Positions 34,610 to 43,743 of a stretch of 64,000 bases of DNA are shown in pieces (position 1 is the stretch's first letter; each line of letters starts with the position of its first letter). The DNA comes from an uncultured Bacteroidales bacterium (lineage in GTDB: Bacteria > Bacteroidota > Bacteroidia > Bacteroidales > FEN-979). The translations under genes and the position numbers were made by a program. The stretch lies in contig CAIVAT010000022.1 in NCBI GenBank assembly GCA_903903985.1, positions 62,001 through 126,000 of the forward strand, written 5' to 3'. The notes under the pieces were generated by a model. It saw only the letters and a list, made by a program, of their open reading frames with translations. It did not search any database and had not been told where the DNA came from.

Positions 34610-34965
34610 CGAATTAACATGTCCCGGAAAATCAAGGCACTGTGCCAGAACAACCTCTGCGAATTCTGGAAACTCGAAATCTCTGATTTCCAAAAAGCAA
34701 AAGGCATCGGGAAACAACGCCTGCCTGATTGTTTCCATGTTTGCGCTCTCCCGCCGAAGAAACACTTCGGAAGTCGTTGTCAAACCTAAAATATCCAGCA
34801 GCAGGGATGCATACACAGTTTTACATTCCCTGATCGGCGAGCTGCCTTATGAAGAATTCTGGATGCTGCTGCTGAACCGGGCAAACAAGATCATGATTAC
34901 GGTGAAGGTTTCCGAAGGCGTGATCTCCGGTACCGTGGTTGATCCTAAAGTGATATTCTTCACTG
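34610..34965 (+). pseudogene. radC: Remnant of radC (JAB/MPN DNA-repair-associated protein)
   Basis: One frame gives the helix-hairpin-helix part typical of RadC (RKIKALCQNNLCEFWKLEI, DFQKAKGIGK). A second frame continues with LSRRRNTSEVVVKPKISSSR, then DAYTVLHSLIGELPYEEFWM, LLLNRANKI and VISGTVVDPKVIF, the start of the JAB domain. The metal-binding HxHPSG...D part is missing. The sequence departs from RadC right after VDPKVIF. It is thus frameshifted and truncated. radC is often carried by mobile islands in Bacteroidota, which suits an unstable region. Confidence 0.78.
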
Positions 34966-35151
34966 TTATTCGATTATTATTAACTTCATTGTCTCTGATT
35001 CTGAAAGAACCCATGTGCTTACGATTGCCGCATCAGATACTCTTACAAATGTTCCTATGCAGAAAGCGCTCACGTATTCCGTTGTTGTAGTGATGGACCT
35101 GACGGCAGGAATGAATGGGAATACTGTTTTTACCTTCATATTAATCAAGTA
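34966..35151 (+). other. Fragment of an open frame fused behind the radC remnant
   Basis: A frame without a start reads INFIVSDSERTHVLTIAASD and ALTYSVVVVMDLTAGMNGN, ending at a TAG near 35149. It looks like the C-terminal strand-rich end of some protein but I do not recognise it. It probably became joined to the radC fragment by deletion. Confidence 0.35.
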
Positions 35152-35263
35152 GAATAACTCAATCAACTTTATTTTAGGCGTACCGCAAGTTTTAATTATT
35201 TTTGATGTCTAACTATACCAAGGATGCGTGTTTTCCTGGCGTAATATTTTAAAACAAATCTCG

Positions 35264-35291
35264 TTGAAAGTCTTAATTATTTGTAATTTTG
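35264..35291 (+). promoter_or_regulatory. Promoter of the HYC_CC_PP gene
   Basis: TTG (35264-35266), 17 bases, and TAATTTTG (35284-35291). The ATG at 35296 is only five bases further on, so the transcript would be leaderless or nearly so. Confidence 0.5.
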
Positions 35292-35295
35292 TCAC

Positions 35296-35697
35296 ATGTT
35301 TAAAAGTGCCGGACATATTTTATTAATCCTTGTGCTGCTTTTCGGTACCACGGGATTGACAATTACCAGGCATTATTGTGGCAAAAACCTAATACATACT
35401 GCTTTGTATTCAACACCCGATAATTGCTGCAAAGGAAATTGTCCGGGTTGTCATAATGAAAAAATCAGCCTCCGGATCACAGACCAATATGAATCCACAC
35501 AAGGTCATATAGACTTCAATGCAGGATTTCAAAAAATGTGGGAACAATTTTCCCTTCCTGCTTTACATGCATTCTCGAATTCGAATGAGTTATGCCTGAT
35601 GAATGATGGATCAGGAGGGCTTCGAAAAAATCCCTTCACATCAAAACCCATTTTTGCAGGACAATCATCCCCGGTCCTGCAGGTATTCCTTTTCTGA
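35296..35697 (+). CDS. HYC_CC_PP family protein of the copper locus
   Basis: 133 residues with an N-terminal hydrophobic signal (about 5-22). The family signature is visible as TRHYCGKN (about 24-31), the vicinal pair DNCCKGNCPGCHNEK (about 42-56), and a Pro-Val motif near the end (SSPVLQVFLF). Such small exported Cys/His proteins are found in Bacteroidota, often beside heavy-metal efflux genes, and are presumed to bind metal. Here the gene opens the Cus-like locus. A metal-binding role is inference from the Cys/His motifs and from context. No other in-frame ATG lies near the start. Confidence 0.8.
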   Translation: MFKSAGHILLILVLLFGTTGLTITRHYCGKNLIHTALYSTPDNCCKGNCPGCHNEKISLRITDQYESTQGHIDFNAGFQKMWEQFSLPALHAFSNSNELCLMNDGSGGLRKNPFTSKPIFAGQSSPVLQVFLF

Positions 35698-35818
35698 AAA
35701 TCCATTTCTTTTATCCTTGTAAGGATCTGCCTGAATTAGGGGCATTTCCCTGCTTTTGATGTTGGTATCACCCTCACAAGCCCATTCAATTATTTATTCC
35801 AAGTAAAATTCATTCAAA

Positions 35819-36079
35819 ATGAGAAAAATTGCATTCATTGCCATTGGTGCGGTGATATTATTTGCGGTAGGTTGTAACAAGAGTAAAACATCTCCTGACA
35901 CCAACACAGAAGACTTGAAGGCAACGGAAACACCCTGAAACATGAAAGCTGGTTCATGCCCAAAATGCGGCATGGATATGGTCAAAGCCAATGCCCAAGG
36001 TGGCCATAACAATGTAAGATGTAAAATGACCCACAGAAAGATGGGTATAATTCCAGCGGGCAGGGAGGATGTGGGATGA
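35819..36079 (+). pseudogene. Metal-binding-domain lipoprotein interrupted by an in-frame TGA
   Basis: The ATG at 35819 opens a lipoprotein signal (MRKIAFIAIGAVILFAVGCN) and 39 codons ending in TGA (35936-35938). The same frame continues for 46 more codons with GSCPKCGMDMVKANAQGGHN, the second half of the heavy-metal-binding domain (the usual form is a CPMHP half followed by CPKCGMDL). The first, CPMHP half is missing and the stop replaces part of the linker, so a small deletion plus a nonsense codon is likely. A 39-residue lipoprotein could still be made. An intact version of this domain is present at the N-terminus of the CusB-like protein downstream. Confidence 0.65.
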
Positions 36080-36088
36080 GGTAATACA
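36053..36088. repeat. G-rich dispersed repeat (GGGATGAGGTAAT core)
   Basis: GCGGGCAGGGAGGATGTGGGATGAGGTAAT overlaps the end of the broken lipoprotein frame and shares the core of the family seen at 5805, 22203 and 48034. Confidence 0.5.
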
Positions 36089-36167
36089 TTCAGTATCTTT
36101 ATGATTTCCAAGAAAATAGTTAGTGATGTTTATGGAAAGAGCGGATCGTAAATGTTAATTAAAAAGT

Positions 36168-39100
36168 ATGTTTAACCGACTTGTCAAATATTTCCTGGAA
36201 AACCGGCTGATCACCTTCATATTTCTGATCGCCTTTATTGCCGGCGGGATAGTATTTGCACCGTTTAACTGGCAAACCGGTTTTATTCCGCGCGACCCGG
36301 TTCCCGTGGATGCAATTCCCGACATTGGTGACAACCAGCAAATAGTTGCAACCGAATGGATGGGCCGATCTCCCAAAGATATCCAGGACCAGGTGACCTA
36401 TCCTTTAACTACTGCCTTATTGGGAATTCCCGGGGTGAGTACGGTTCGAAGTACCTCTATGTTTGGCATGTCGTTTATCTACATTATCTTTAAAGATAAA
36501 GTGGAATTCTATTGGAGTCGTTCCCGTATCCTGGAAAAACTCAACTCCTTACCGCCAGGAACCTTGCCGCCAGGCGTTCAACCTACATTGGGCCCTGACG
36601 CAACGGCATTGGGTCAAATATTCTGGTATACACTTGAAGGACGTGATCCTAAAACCGGAAAACCAAACGGCGGGTGGGATCCGGCGGAATTACGCACAAT
36701 TCAGGATTTTTACGTGAAGTATGGTCTTGCAACTGCCGAAGGGGTTTCTGAAGTGGCATCGGTTGGCGGTTTTGTCAAAGAGTACCAGGTCGATCTTAAT
36801 CCGGAGGCTTTGAAAGCATTCAGTGTATCGGTTATGGATGCTATGAATGCCGTTCGGAAAAGCAATCTCGACATTGGTGCCGAAACCATCGAATTAAACA
36901 ATGTGGAGTATATCATCAGGGGACTTGGTTATATAAAGAACCTGGATGACCTTGAAAACTCAGTGGTCGCCGTTCGGAACAATGTCCCGGTCAGAATTAA
37001 AGATATTGGCCATACAACTTTTGGACCCGCTACACGCCGGGGTGGACTTGACAAAGCCGGGTCGGAGGCAGTGGGGGCGGTTGTTGTTGCCCGATATGGA
37101 TCTAATCCGATGGAGGTCATCGGCAACGTGAAGCAAAAGATAAAGGAACTTGAAGCCGGTTTGCCTCAAAAGACTTTACCGGATGGCAGCATCTCCAAGG
37201 TGAGCATTGTTCCTTTCTATGACCGCACGGGTTTGATCAAGGAAACAATTGGAACCCTTGAATATGCCCTGTCTCATGAAATCCTGATCAGCATCATCGT
37301 CATTATTGTACTTGTCATGAACCTGCGGGCTTCATTTATTGTCGCTGGATTATTGCCCCTCGGGGTGTTGATGACCTTTATCCTGATGCGCTTCTTTGGC
37401 GTTGATGCAAACATTGTCGCTTTGTCAGGGATTGCAATTGCCATTGGCGTGATGGTCGACATTGGTATTGTGGACGTCGAGAATATCCTTCGACACCTGG
37501 AGATGCCAGAGAACAAAGGGATACGGGGAAAGAAACTGATGGAAGTCATTTATCTTGCCACTACCGAAGTCAGGGCAGCTGTTGTTACTTCGATTGCCAC
37601 TACCATTGTCAGTTTCCTGCCGGTTTTTGCCATGGAAGCTGCAGAGGGTAAACTATTCCGCCCGCTTGCCTTTACCAAAACGTTTGCCCTTTTATCGGCT
37701 TTTTTCCTTGGTATCATCGTTTTGCCTACACTGGTGCACATTTTCTTCAACATACAATTCGACAAGAACAAGATACGTAAAATCTGGAATGGGATTTTGA
37801 TCGGAGCAGGCATCCTGTTGGTCATTTTCTGGCACTCCTGGCCTGCCCTGGCGTTAGTAGCCATCGGCATCAACAATTTGCTTGATTTTCGCTGGCCGGA
37901 AAAACGAAAAGAATTTCCCAACTACATAAACATTGCAATTACTGTGCTGGTGGCGGTATGGTACCTTTCCATCGAATGGCTGCCACTGGGCGCTCATAAT
38001 GGTGCATTTGTTAACTTTATTTTCGTGGCAGGTATTGTGACGGTCATTCTCGGGGCCTTGATGAGCATGGTACATTTTTACGAACCCCTCCTTCGCTGGT
38101 GCCTGATCCATAAATGGAAATTCCTGATGCTCCCTGCTTTTACTTTGCTTTTCGGCATCCTGGTATGGCAGGGTTTTAATAAAATTTTCGGTATTGTACC
38201 GGATGGTTTAGAAAAGATCGGCTGGAAGAGTGTAAGACAAACAGCGTTGTGGCAGGGAACTGTGAAAACATTTCCCGGTACCGGTAACGAATTCATGCCT
38301 TCTCTTAATGAAGGTTCATACCTGTTGATGCCCACCAGTATGCCGCATTCAAGCATTGAAAAGAACCTTGAATACATCGAAATGCTTGATAAACAGCTTT
38401 CGGTCATTCCTGAAGTTGAAATTGCCGTTGGTAAATGGGGCCGCGTGAATTCAGCATTGGATCCTGCGCCTGTTCAGATGTTTGAGAATACCATCAATTA
38501 CCGTTCTGAATATATTCTCGATGAAGATGGACACCGGATGCGGTTTAAAACGGACAGGGATGATAACTACTTTTTAAGAAACGGATCGAAATACAATCCT
38601 GAAAAGGAGGCATTCAGGATTGTTTCCGCGGATAGCCTTATTCCGGACGAAAAAGGTGAATTTTTCCGTCAATGGCGTTCGAAGATTAAAAAACCAAACG
38701 ATATCTGGAATGAGATCGTTAAGGTAACCAACATCCCGGGGCTGACTTCCGCACCCAAACTGCAACCCATTGAAACACGACTGATCATGCTTTCCACCGG
38801 GATGCGGGCTCCCATGGGACTGAAAGTCTATGGCCCTGACCTGGAATCAATCGAACAGGCAGGTTTACTGTTCGAGAAATTGCTTAAGGAGGTCCCGTCG
38901 GTAAAAGCCACTTCTGTGTTTTACGACCGCGCGGTTGGCGCACCTTATCTTGAAATTAAACTGAACCGTGAAGCGATGGCCCGATACGGAATGTCAATCA
39001 GCGACGTACAGGAAATTTTGCAGGTAGCTGTTGGCGGCATGTCGCTCAGCAACTCGGTTGAAGGACGTGAACGGTTCCCGATCAGGGTCCGGTATGCCCG

Positions 39101-40022
39101 TGAGCTGAGGGACAACCCGGACGATATTAAACGCATCCTGATCCCTGCGATGAATGGCGTGCAGGTTCCATTGGGCGAGATCGCCGACATCGACTACGCG
39201 AGGGGGGCACAAATGATCCGTAGCGAAAATACCTTCCTGGTTGGATACGTGATCTTTGATATGCAGGAAGGAAAGGCCGAAGTTGATGTGGTTGAGGCTG
39301 CAGCAAAAATCATCAAGGCTAAAATTGACCACGGTGGGATGAAATTGGCTCCCGGTGTTTCATACAAATTTGCCGGGAACTACGAACAGCAGATAAGGGC
39401 CACAAAAAGACTCTCCATTGTGATCCCCATCAGTCTGATTCTGATATTGTTGTTGTTATACTTTCAGTTCCGTACAGTGACTGCCTCATTCATTCACTTT
39501 TCAGGTGTTTTTGTTGCTTTTGCCGGGGGCTTCATCATGCTCTGGCTATACGGACAGGGTTGGTTTATGAACTTTTCTATTACCGGCATTAACCTGCGGG
39601 ATTTGTTCCAGATGCATGCGATCAACCTGAGTGTCGCAGTCTGGGTAGGGTTCATTGCCCTTTTTGGCATTGCCACCAATGACGGGGTAATAATGGGTAC
39701 TTACATTCACCAGGTATTTGAACAACGGCAACCGACCACCGTCCACGAAGTGCGTGAAGCGGTGGTTGCTGCCGGGCTGAAACGAGTCCGTCCCGCCATG
39801 ATGACCACTGCTGTTGCGGTGATTGCCCTTTTACCTGTTTTAACTTCGACAGGAAAGGGAGCTGATATCATGGTACCCATGGCAATACCAGCCTTTGGAG
39901 GTATGATCATCCAGGTGATGACCGTCTTTGTGGTTCCAATGTTCCAGGCCATGTGGAGGGAACGGGCTATAGTCCGTGCGAATAAAAATGCAATTCTAAC
40001 AAACAATACGCAAGAAAGATGA
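36168..40022 (+). CDS. cusA: Copper/silver RND efflux pump, CusA-type inner-membrane subunit
   Basis: 1284 residues, longer than the ~1045 of E. coli CusA. The heavy-metal RND hallmarks are present: N-terminal TM1, DAIPDIGDNQQIVATEWMGR (about 44-63), QDQVTYPLTTALLGIPGVST, and the TM4 proton-relay segment SGIAIAIGVMVDIGIVDVEN (about 421-440) with its acidic residues. The second half has NEFMPSLNEGSYLLMPTSMP and a methionine-bearing region (RMIMLSTGMRAPMG-like, about 870-885) as expected for Cu(I)/Ag(I). Extra hydrophobic sequence between about 520 and 640 accounts for the added length. It pumps periplasmic or cytosolic metal through CusB/CusC across the outer membrane. The next gene overlaps by ATGA. 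Confidence 0.93.
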   Translation: MFNRLVKYFLENRLITFIFLIAFIAGGIVFAPFNWQTGFIPRDPVPVDAIPDIGDNQQIVATEWMGRSPKDIQDQVTYPLTTALLGIPGVSTVRSTSMFGMSFIYIIFKDKVEFYWSRSRILEKLNSLPPGTLPPGVQPTLGPDATALGQIFWYTLEGRDPKTGKPNGGWDPAELRTIQDFYVKYGLATAEGVSEVASVGGFVKEYQVDLNPEALKAFSVSVMDAMNAVRKSNLDIGAETIELNNVEYIIRGLGYIKNLDDLENSVVAVRNNVPVRIKDIGHTTFGPATRRGGLDKAGSEAVGAVVVARYGSNPMEVIGNVKQKIKELEAGLPQKTLPDGSISKVSIVPFYDRTGLIKETIGTLEYALSHEILISIIVIIVLVMNLRASFIVAGLLPLGVLMTFILMRFFGVDANIVALSGIAIAIGVMVDIGIVDVENILRHLEMPENKGIRGKKLMEVIYLATTEVRAAVVTSIATTIVSFLPVFAMEAAEGKLFRPLAFTKTFALLSAFFLGIIVLPTLVHIFFNIQFDKNKIRKIWNGILIGAGILLVIFWHSWPALALVAIGINNLLDFRWPEKRKEFPNYINIAITVLVAVWYLSIEWLPLGAHNGAFVNFIFVAGIVTVILGALMSMVHFYEPLLRWCLIHKWKFLMLPAFTLLFGILVWQGFNKIFGIVPDGLEKIGWKSVRQTALWQGTVKTFPGTGNEFMPSLNEGSYLLMPTSMPHSSIEKNLEYIEMLDKQLSVIPEVEIAVGKWGRVNSALDPAPVQMFENTINYRSEYILDEDGHRMRFKTDRDDNYFLRNGSKYNPEKEAFRIVSADSLIPDEKGEFFRQWRSKIKKPNDIWNEIVKVTNIPGLTSAPKLQPIETRLIMLSTGMRAPMGLKVYGPDLESIEQAGLLFEKLLKEVPSVKATSVFYDRAVGAPYLEIKLNREAMARYGMSISDVQEILQVAVGGMSLSNSVEGRERFPIRVRYARELRDNPDDIKRILIPAMNGVQVPLGEIADIDYARGAQMIRSENTFLVGYVIFDMQEGKAEVDVVEAAAKIIKAKIDHGGMKLAPGVSYKFAGNYEQQIRATKRLSIVIPISLILILLLLYFQFRTVTASFIHFSGVFVAFAGGFIMLWLYGQGWFMNFSITGINLRDLFQMHAINLSVAVWVGFIALFGIATNDGVIMGTYIHQVFEQRQPTTVHEVREAVVAAGLKRVRPAMMTTAVAVIALLPVLTSTGKGADIMVPMAIPAFGGMIIQVMTVFVVPMFQAMWRERAIVRANKNAILTNNTQER

Positions 40023-41476
40023 AAATCACAGCTTATAAAAAAACATTGCTGGCTTTCATCGGGGTCTGTGTCTGGTTTGTTGCCAGCAGTCAGAAACAAC
40101 CGGAGTCACTTTTGCAATATCTGGTAATATCGGCAAAGAACAACCCGACCGTTCAACAGAAGTTCTATGAGTATAAAGCTGCGTTGCAAAAAGTGCCACA
40201 GGTCGGAGCCTTACCGGATCTTGAATTAAACGTGGGAGTATTTATTCAACCCATGGAGCTTGTCGACGGAAAACAGAACGCAGAAATAAAACTCATGCAG
40301 ATGTTTCCCTGGTTCGGTACCCTGAAATCAGCGAAGGATGAGATGAGCCTTATGGCAAAAGCAAAATTTGAATCATTCAGGGATGCTAAATTGCAGGTAT
40401 TTTTTGACGTGAAACGAAGCTGGTACGAGTTACAGAAAGTTCATCAGGACATCGAAATTTCTGAAAAGAACCTTGATATCCTGCACACGTTTGAGCGGCT
40501 CACCCTGGTTAAATTTAAAGCAGCTTCTACAGGAGGCAACAGTAGTCAGACTTCAGGAACTCCCAATTCTTCAGGAGCCTGGCAAAGTAATTCAGGAAAC
40601 CCACAAGGGATGCAGACCATGGGGGGTAACAATGGTGCCCAGCCGGGAATAAATTCGGCTCAGTCATCTTCAGCCATGCAAAGCAATTCGATGGGCTCTT
40701 CTTCCAGCAGCTCAGGATTGGCCGATTTATACAGGATCCAAATTGAAATAGGTGAACTTGAAAACAATATTGAACTGCTGAAAACCCAGCATAACACGAT
40801 CGTTGCCAGATTTAATGGTTACCTGAACCGGCCTTCGGAATCACCGGTTCAACTCCCTGATCAGCTTATTCCCGATTCTCTTGGTTTATCGTTGCTTGCT
40901 GTGACAGACAGCATGCTGTCACATAACCCGATGCTGGGAATGCTTCAATACGAGCAGCAATCGCTGGATGCACGCCAAAATATGGTTACCAGAATGGGTT
41001 ATCCTATGATGGGATTGGGCTTGAATTATTCGGTGATCAGTAAAAGTGAAATGTCAACATCGTCGATGAATGGCAGGGATATGATCATGCCGATGGCAAC
41101 ACTGACACTTCCCATTTACAGGAATAAATATAATGCCATGAAAATCGAAGCCGAGTTGTTGAAATCTGCAAACAAGGAGAATTACCAGGCAACGACCAAT
41201 TCTCTGAAAACCAATTATTACGAAGCTGTGCAATTATTTAAAGACGGGCAACGCAGGATGAAACTATACGAGAGCCAGAGTACCCTGGCTGGAAAGACGA
41301 TGGATATCATGTTGAAAAGTTTTTCAACTTCAGCGATACCGCTCACTGATATTTTGCGGGTCCGGCAACAGCTGCTTGATTATAAATTTAAAAAGGTTGA
41401 AGCCATTGCAGATTACAACACGGCAATTTCCTGGTTACAACGTTTGATGGCATCTTCACCCATTCAAGAAAATTGA
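40019..41476 (+). CDS. Outer-membrane efflux protein, TolC/CusC-like
   Basis: 485 residues with a signal peptide (MKITAYKKTLLAFIGVCVWFVASSQ). The two OEP repeats are visible as long helices (QQKFYEYKAALQKVPQVGAL and LEYEQQSLDAR-like segments) with strand motifs VGALPDLELNVGVFI and YPMMGLGLNYSVIS. A Ser/Gly/Asn/Gln-rich, Met-containing insert (about residues 175-232, with SSSSSSG) interrupts the first repeat and is unusual for TolC proteins. It may be a periplasmic metal-handling or flexible loop. Translational coupling to cusA (4-base overlap) supports a three-part pump with the neighbours. Confidence 0.9.
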   Translation: MKITAYKKTLLAFIGVCVWFVASSQKQPESLLQYLVISAKNNPTVQQKFYEYKAALQKVPQVGALPDLELNVGVFIQPMELVDGKQNAEIKLMQMFPWFGTLKSAKDEMSLMAKAKFESFRDAKLQVFFDVKRSWYELQKVHQDIEISEKNLDILHTFERLTLVKFKAASTGGNSSQTSGTPNSSGAWQSNSGNPQGMQTMGGNNGAQPGINSAQSSSAMQSNSMGSSSSSSGLADLYRIQIEIGELENNIELLKTQHNTIVARFNGYLNRPSESPVQLPDQLIPDSLGLSLLAVTDSMLSHNPMLGMLQYEQQSLDARQNMVTRMGYPMMGLGLNYSVISKSEMSTSSMNGRDMIMPMATLTLPIYRNKYNAMKIEAELLKSANKENYQATTNSLKTNYYEAVQLFKDGQRRMKLYESQSTLAGKTMDIMLKSFSTSAIPLTDILRVRQQLLDYKFKKVEAIADYNTAISWLQRLMASSPIQEN

Positions 41477-41507
41477 TATTATAAGCACCACGAATAATTC
41501 CATAGTG

Positions 41508-43139
41508 ATGAAGAAAATTTTATTTAACAGGTACATCCATTTCAGTTTGTTTGCCATTGGAGGTCTGTTTTTTGGCTGGCTGTTCTTTCATTCCTCCGGA
41601 ACAGTAGAGGAAAAGCATGAAAACACCCTGCAGGATGGCAAGACAGCGATCTGGACCTGTGCCATGCACCCGCAGATCCGCAGAGATGCTCCGGGGAAAT
41701 GCCCCATCTGCGGCATGGACCTGATCCCTCTTAACCAGAATGTTGCGGATGTTGACCCGAACACGATACATTTTACAAAAGAAGCAGCCCAACTTGCCAA
41801 TGTTCTCACTTCGGTGGTATCGCGTCAGAAACCGGTTAAGGAGGTCCGTCTTTATGGTAAGATCCAGGCCGATGAACGTCTGTTGCAAAGCCAGGTGGCA
41901 CAATACCCGGGACGCATCGATAAATTGCTGGTGAACTTTACCGGGGAAACAGTCAAAAAAGGTCAAACCCTCGCCATCATATACTCGCCTGAACTGGTGA
42001 CAGCCCAGCAGGAATTGCTCGAAGCTGCAAAAACAAAACAATCTCAACCCGAAATATATGAGGCTGCAAAGGAAAAGCTGCAACTTTGGAAACTGTCTGA
42101 TAGCCAGATTGCCGGGATAGAGAATTCCGGTAAGGTTCAAACCAAATTTGAGGTTGTTTCAAGTATTTCCGGGATTGTTACATCAAGGCGGGTGAACAAT
42201 GGTGATTATGTCTCACCGGGCAGCGTATTATATGAGCTTGTCGATCTTTCAACCGTTTGGGTGTTGTTCGATGCTTATGAGAGTGACCTGCCTTTTCTGA
42301 AAACCGGAGATAAACTTGACTTTACGGTGCAAGCCATGCCAGGAGAAACTTATTCGGGGAACATCATCTTTATTGATCCGGTCGTTGACCCTATAGCACG
42401 TGTTTCAAAAGTACGGGTAGAGATCAACAACCTGTCAGGAAAATTAAAACCAGAGATGTTCGCCACCGGGATCGTCAAGGCCAACATGGCGGAGTTTAAC
42501 GACAAAATGGTTATCCCAAGATCAGCAGTTTTGTGGACGGGAAAACGTTCCATTGTTTACGTAAAACAGCCAGGAACGGACGAACCAATTTTCAAAATCA
42601 GGGAAATTAGTCTTGGTCCCATGCTTGGCAGCAGTTATATTGTAGCAGATGGACTGACCGAAGGAGAGGAAATTGTAACCCAGGGGACATTCAGCGTGGA
42701 TGCAGCCGCCCAGCTTGAAGGAAAACCGAGCATGATGAATCCTTCAGGAGGCCAGTTGTCGTCAATGCAAGGAATAAATATGTCCGGGGATAAAAAGTCG
42801 GATGTTAACCCTGACCAGGCAACCAAAACAAAACAGCCTGCACCCGAAACCATGGATAAATCAATGAAACCAATGATAGAGAGCGAAAAGTTCATTGTGT
42901 CCGGGAATTGTGACATGTGTAAGGAACGGATTGAAAAGGCCGCTAAATCGGTTGGAGGCGTAAAATCAGCCACATGGGATGTGAATTCAAAGAAAATCCA
43001 TGTAACATTTGACGCTATGAAAACCAATCTAAACACCATACAAAAGACCATTGCCAAAGCAGGACATGATAATGAAATATATAAAGCTGATGATAAAATA
43101 TACGAGAGTTTACCTGCGTGTTGTCATTACAGAAAGTAA
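41508..43139 (+). CDS. cusB: CusB-type periplasmic adaptor with N-terminal metal-binding domain and C-terminal HMA domain
   Basis: 543 residues. A membrane anchor (about 5-25) is followed by a heavy-metal-binding domain (TCAMHPQIRRDAPGKCPICG then MDLIPL, about 43-70). The membrane-fusion core runs about 85-400 (LYGKIQADERLLQSQVAQYP, VNNGDYVSPGSVLYELVDLS, GSSYIVADGLTEGEEIVTQG). After a Met/Ser/Lys-rich linker comes an HMA domain (about 460-530) with the metal motif GNCDMCKERIEKAAKSVGGV. The usual HMA motif is GMxCxxC. Here the form is GNCxMC. Fusion of both metal modules to one adaptor should let it bind Cu(I) at both ends and hand it to CusA. The ATG at 41508 is preferred to the GTG one codon earlier. 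Confidence 0.92.
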   Translation: MKKILFNRYIHFSLFAIGGLFFGWLFFHSSGTVEEKHENTLQDGKTAIWTCAMHPQIRRDAPGKCPICGMDLIPLNQNVADVDPNTIHFTKEAAQLANVLTSVVSRQKPVKEVRLYGKIQADERLLQSQVAQYPGRIDKLLVNFTGETVKKGQTLAIIYSPELVTAQQELLEAAKTKQSQPEIYEAAKEKLQLWKLSDSQIAGIENSGKVQTKFEVVSSISGIVTSRRVNNGDYVSPGSVLYELVDLSTVWVLFDAYESDLPFLKTGDKLDFTVQAMPGETYSGNIIFIDPVVDPIARVSKVRVEINNLSGKLKPEMFATGIVKANMAEFNDKMVIPRSAVLWTGKRSIVYVKQPGTDEPIFKIREISLGPMLGSSYIVADGLTEGEEIVTQGTFSVDAAAQLEGKPSMMNPSGGQLSSMQGINMSGDKKSDVNPDQATKTKQPAPETMDKSMKPMIESEKFIVSGNCDMCKERIEKAAKSVGGVKSATWDVNSKKIHVTFDAMKTNLNTIQKTIAKAGHDNEIYKADDKIYESLPACCHYRK

Positions 43140-43171
43140 ATATTTTTATTAACCACTAAATTTCAAAAGCA

Positions 43172-43519
43172 ATGAAAACAAAATCGATGATGTTAGTATT
43201 AGGTTTGCTATTTTTCACCACGAACTCAATTTTTGCCAATGTTGCAAAGACAGAAAAAATTAAAGTTTACGGCAATTGCGGCATGTGTAAAACCAGGATT
43301 GAAAAGGCAGCCAAATCAGTAAAAGGCGTTTCCGAAGCAACGTGGAATTCGGAAAATTTAATGTTAACCGTGACATTTGATGACACCAAGACCACAACAC
43401 TGAAGATCGAAGAGGCTGTTGCAAAGGTTGGACATGATACGGATAATGCAAAGGCAACAGATAAAACCTACAATGCCTTGCCAGGATGTTGCCAGTACGA
43501 TCGGCCGGCTAAAAAATAA
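43172..43519 (+). CDS. Exported HMA-domain copper-binding protein
   Basis: 115 residues with a signal peptide (ending near IFANVAK) and one heavy-metal-associated domain: GNCGMCKTRIEKAAKSVKGV (about 34-53) with a ferredoxin-like beta-alpha-beta pattern, and a C-terminal CCQYDRPAKK. It is very similar to the C-terminal domain of the adjacent CusB-like protein (GNCDMCKERIEKAAKSVGGV; both have GHD and end with a CC pair: PGCCQY here, PACCHY there), so one probably arose from the other by duplication. It is a likely periplasmic copper chaperone for the pump. Confidence 0.9.
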   Translation: MKTKSMMLVLGLLFFTTNSIFANVAKTEKIKVYGNCGMCKTRIEKAAKSVKGVSEATWNSENLMLTVTFDDTKTTTLKIEEAVAKVGHDTDNAKATDKTYNALPGCCQYDRPAKK

Positions 43520-43609
43520 TTCCTCAAGATTACAGGGCAAGTAATCAAAAACGTAGTTCACTTTTGTGTCGTGGAATATTTTCATGGATAAAACCATTTA
43601 AAATATTGT

Positions 43610-43743
43610 ATGATGATGGATGGACTTAATCATGGATTTGGAATGGGATAGATGGATGGGGGTGGATAATCGGCGTTGTTGTTCTTGACGTTGTTGTTTT
43701 TCTGATAGTCAAAGTTGTGAATAAAAACAAGAATTCAAACTAG
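43610..43743 (+). pseudogene. Frameshifted small membrane protein of the copper locus
   Basis: Frame 1 reads MMMDGLNHGFGMG and stops at TAG. The continuing sequence in another frame reads DGWGWIIGVVVLDVVVFLIV then KVVNKNKNSN and a TAG (43741-43743). Together they match the layout of small Met/His/Gly-starting single-span proteins (often with a SHOCT tail) found beside copper genes. One indel near 43655 breaks it. Assignment is by pattern only. Confidence 0.5.

Noticed and set aside
34580..34816. Minus-strand frame over the radC remnant
   Set aside because: The plus strand gives recognisable RadC sequence in two frames, and the minus frame is its complement.
35936..35938. TGA as a selenocysteine codon in the metal-binding lipoprotein
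   Set aside because: No SECIS-like hairpin is seen, the position is a linker, and half of the domain is missing. A nonsense mutation is simpler.
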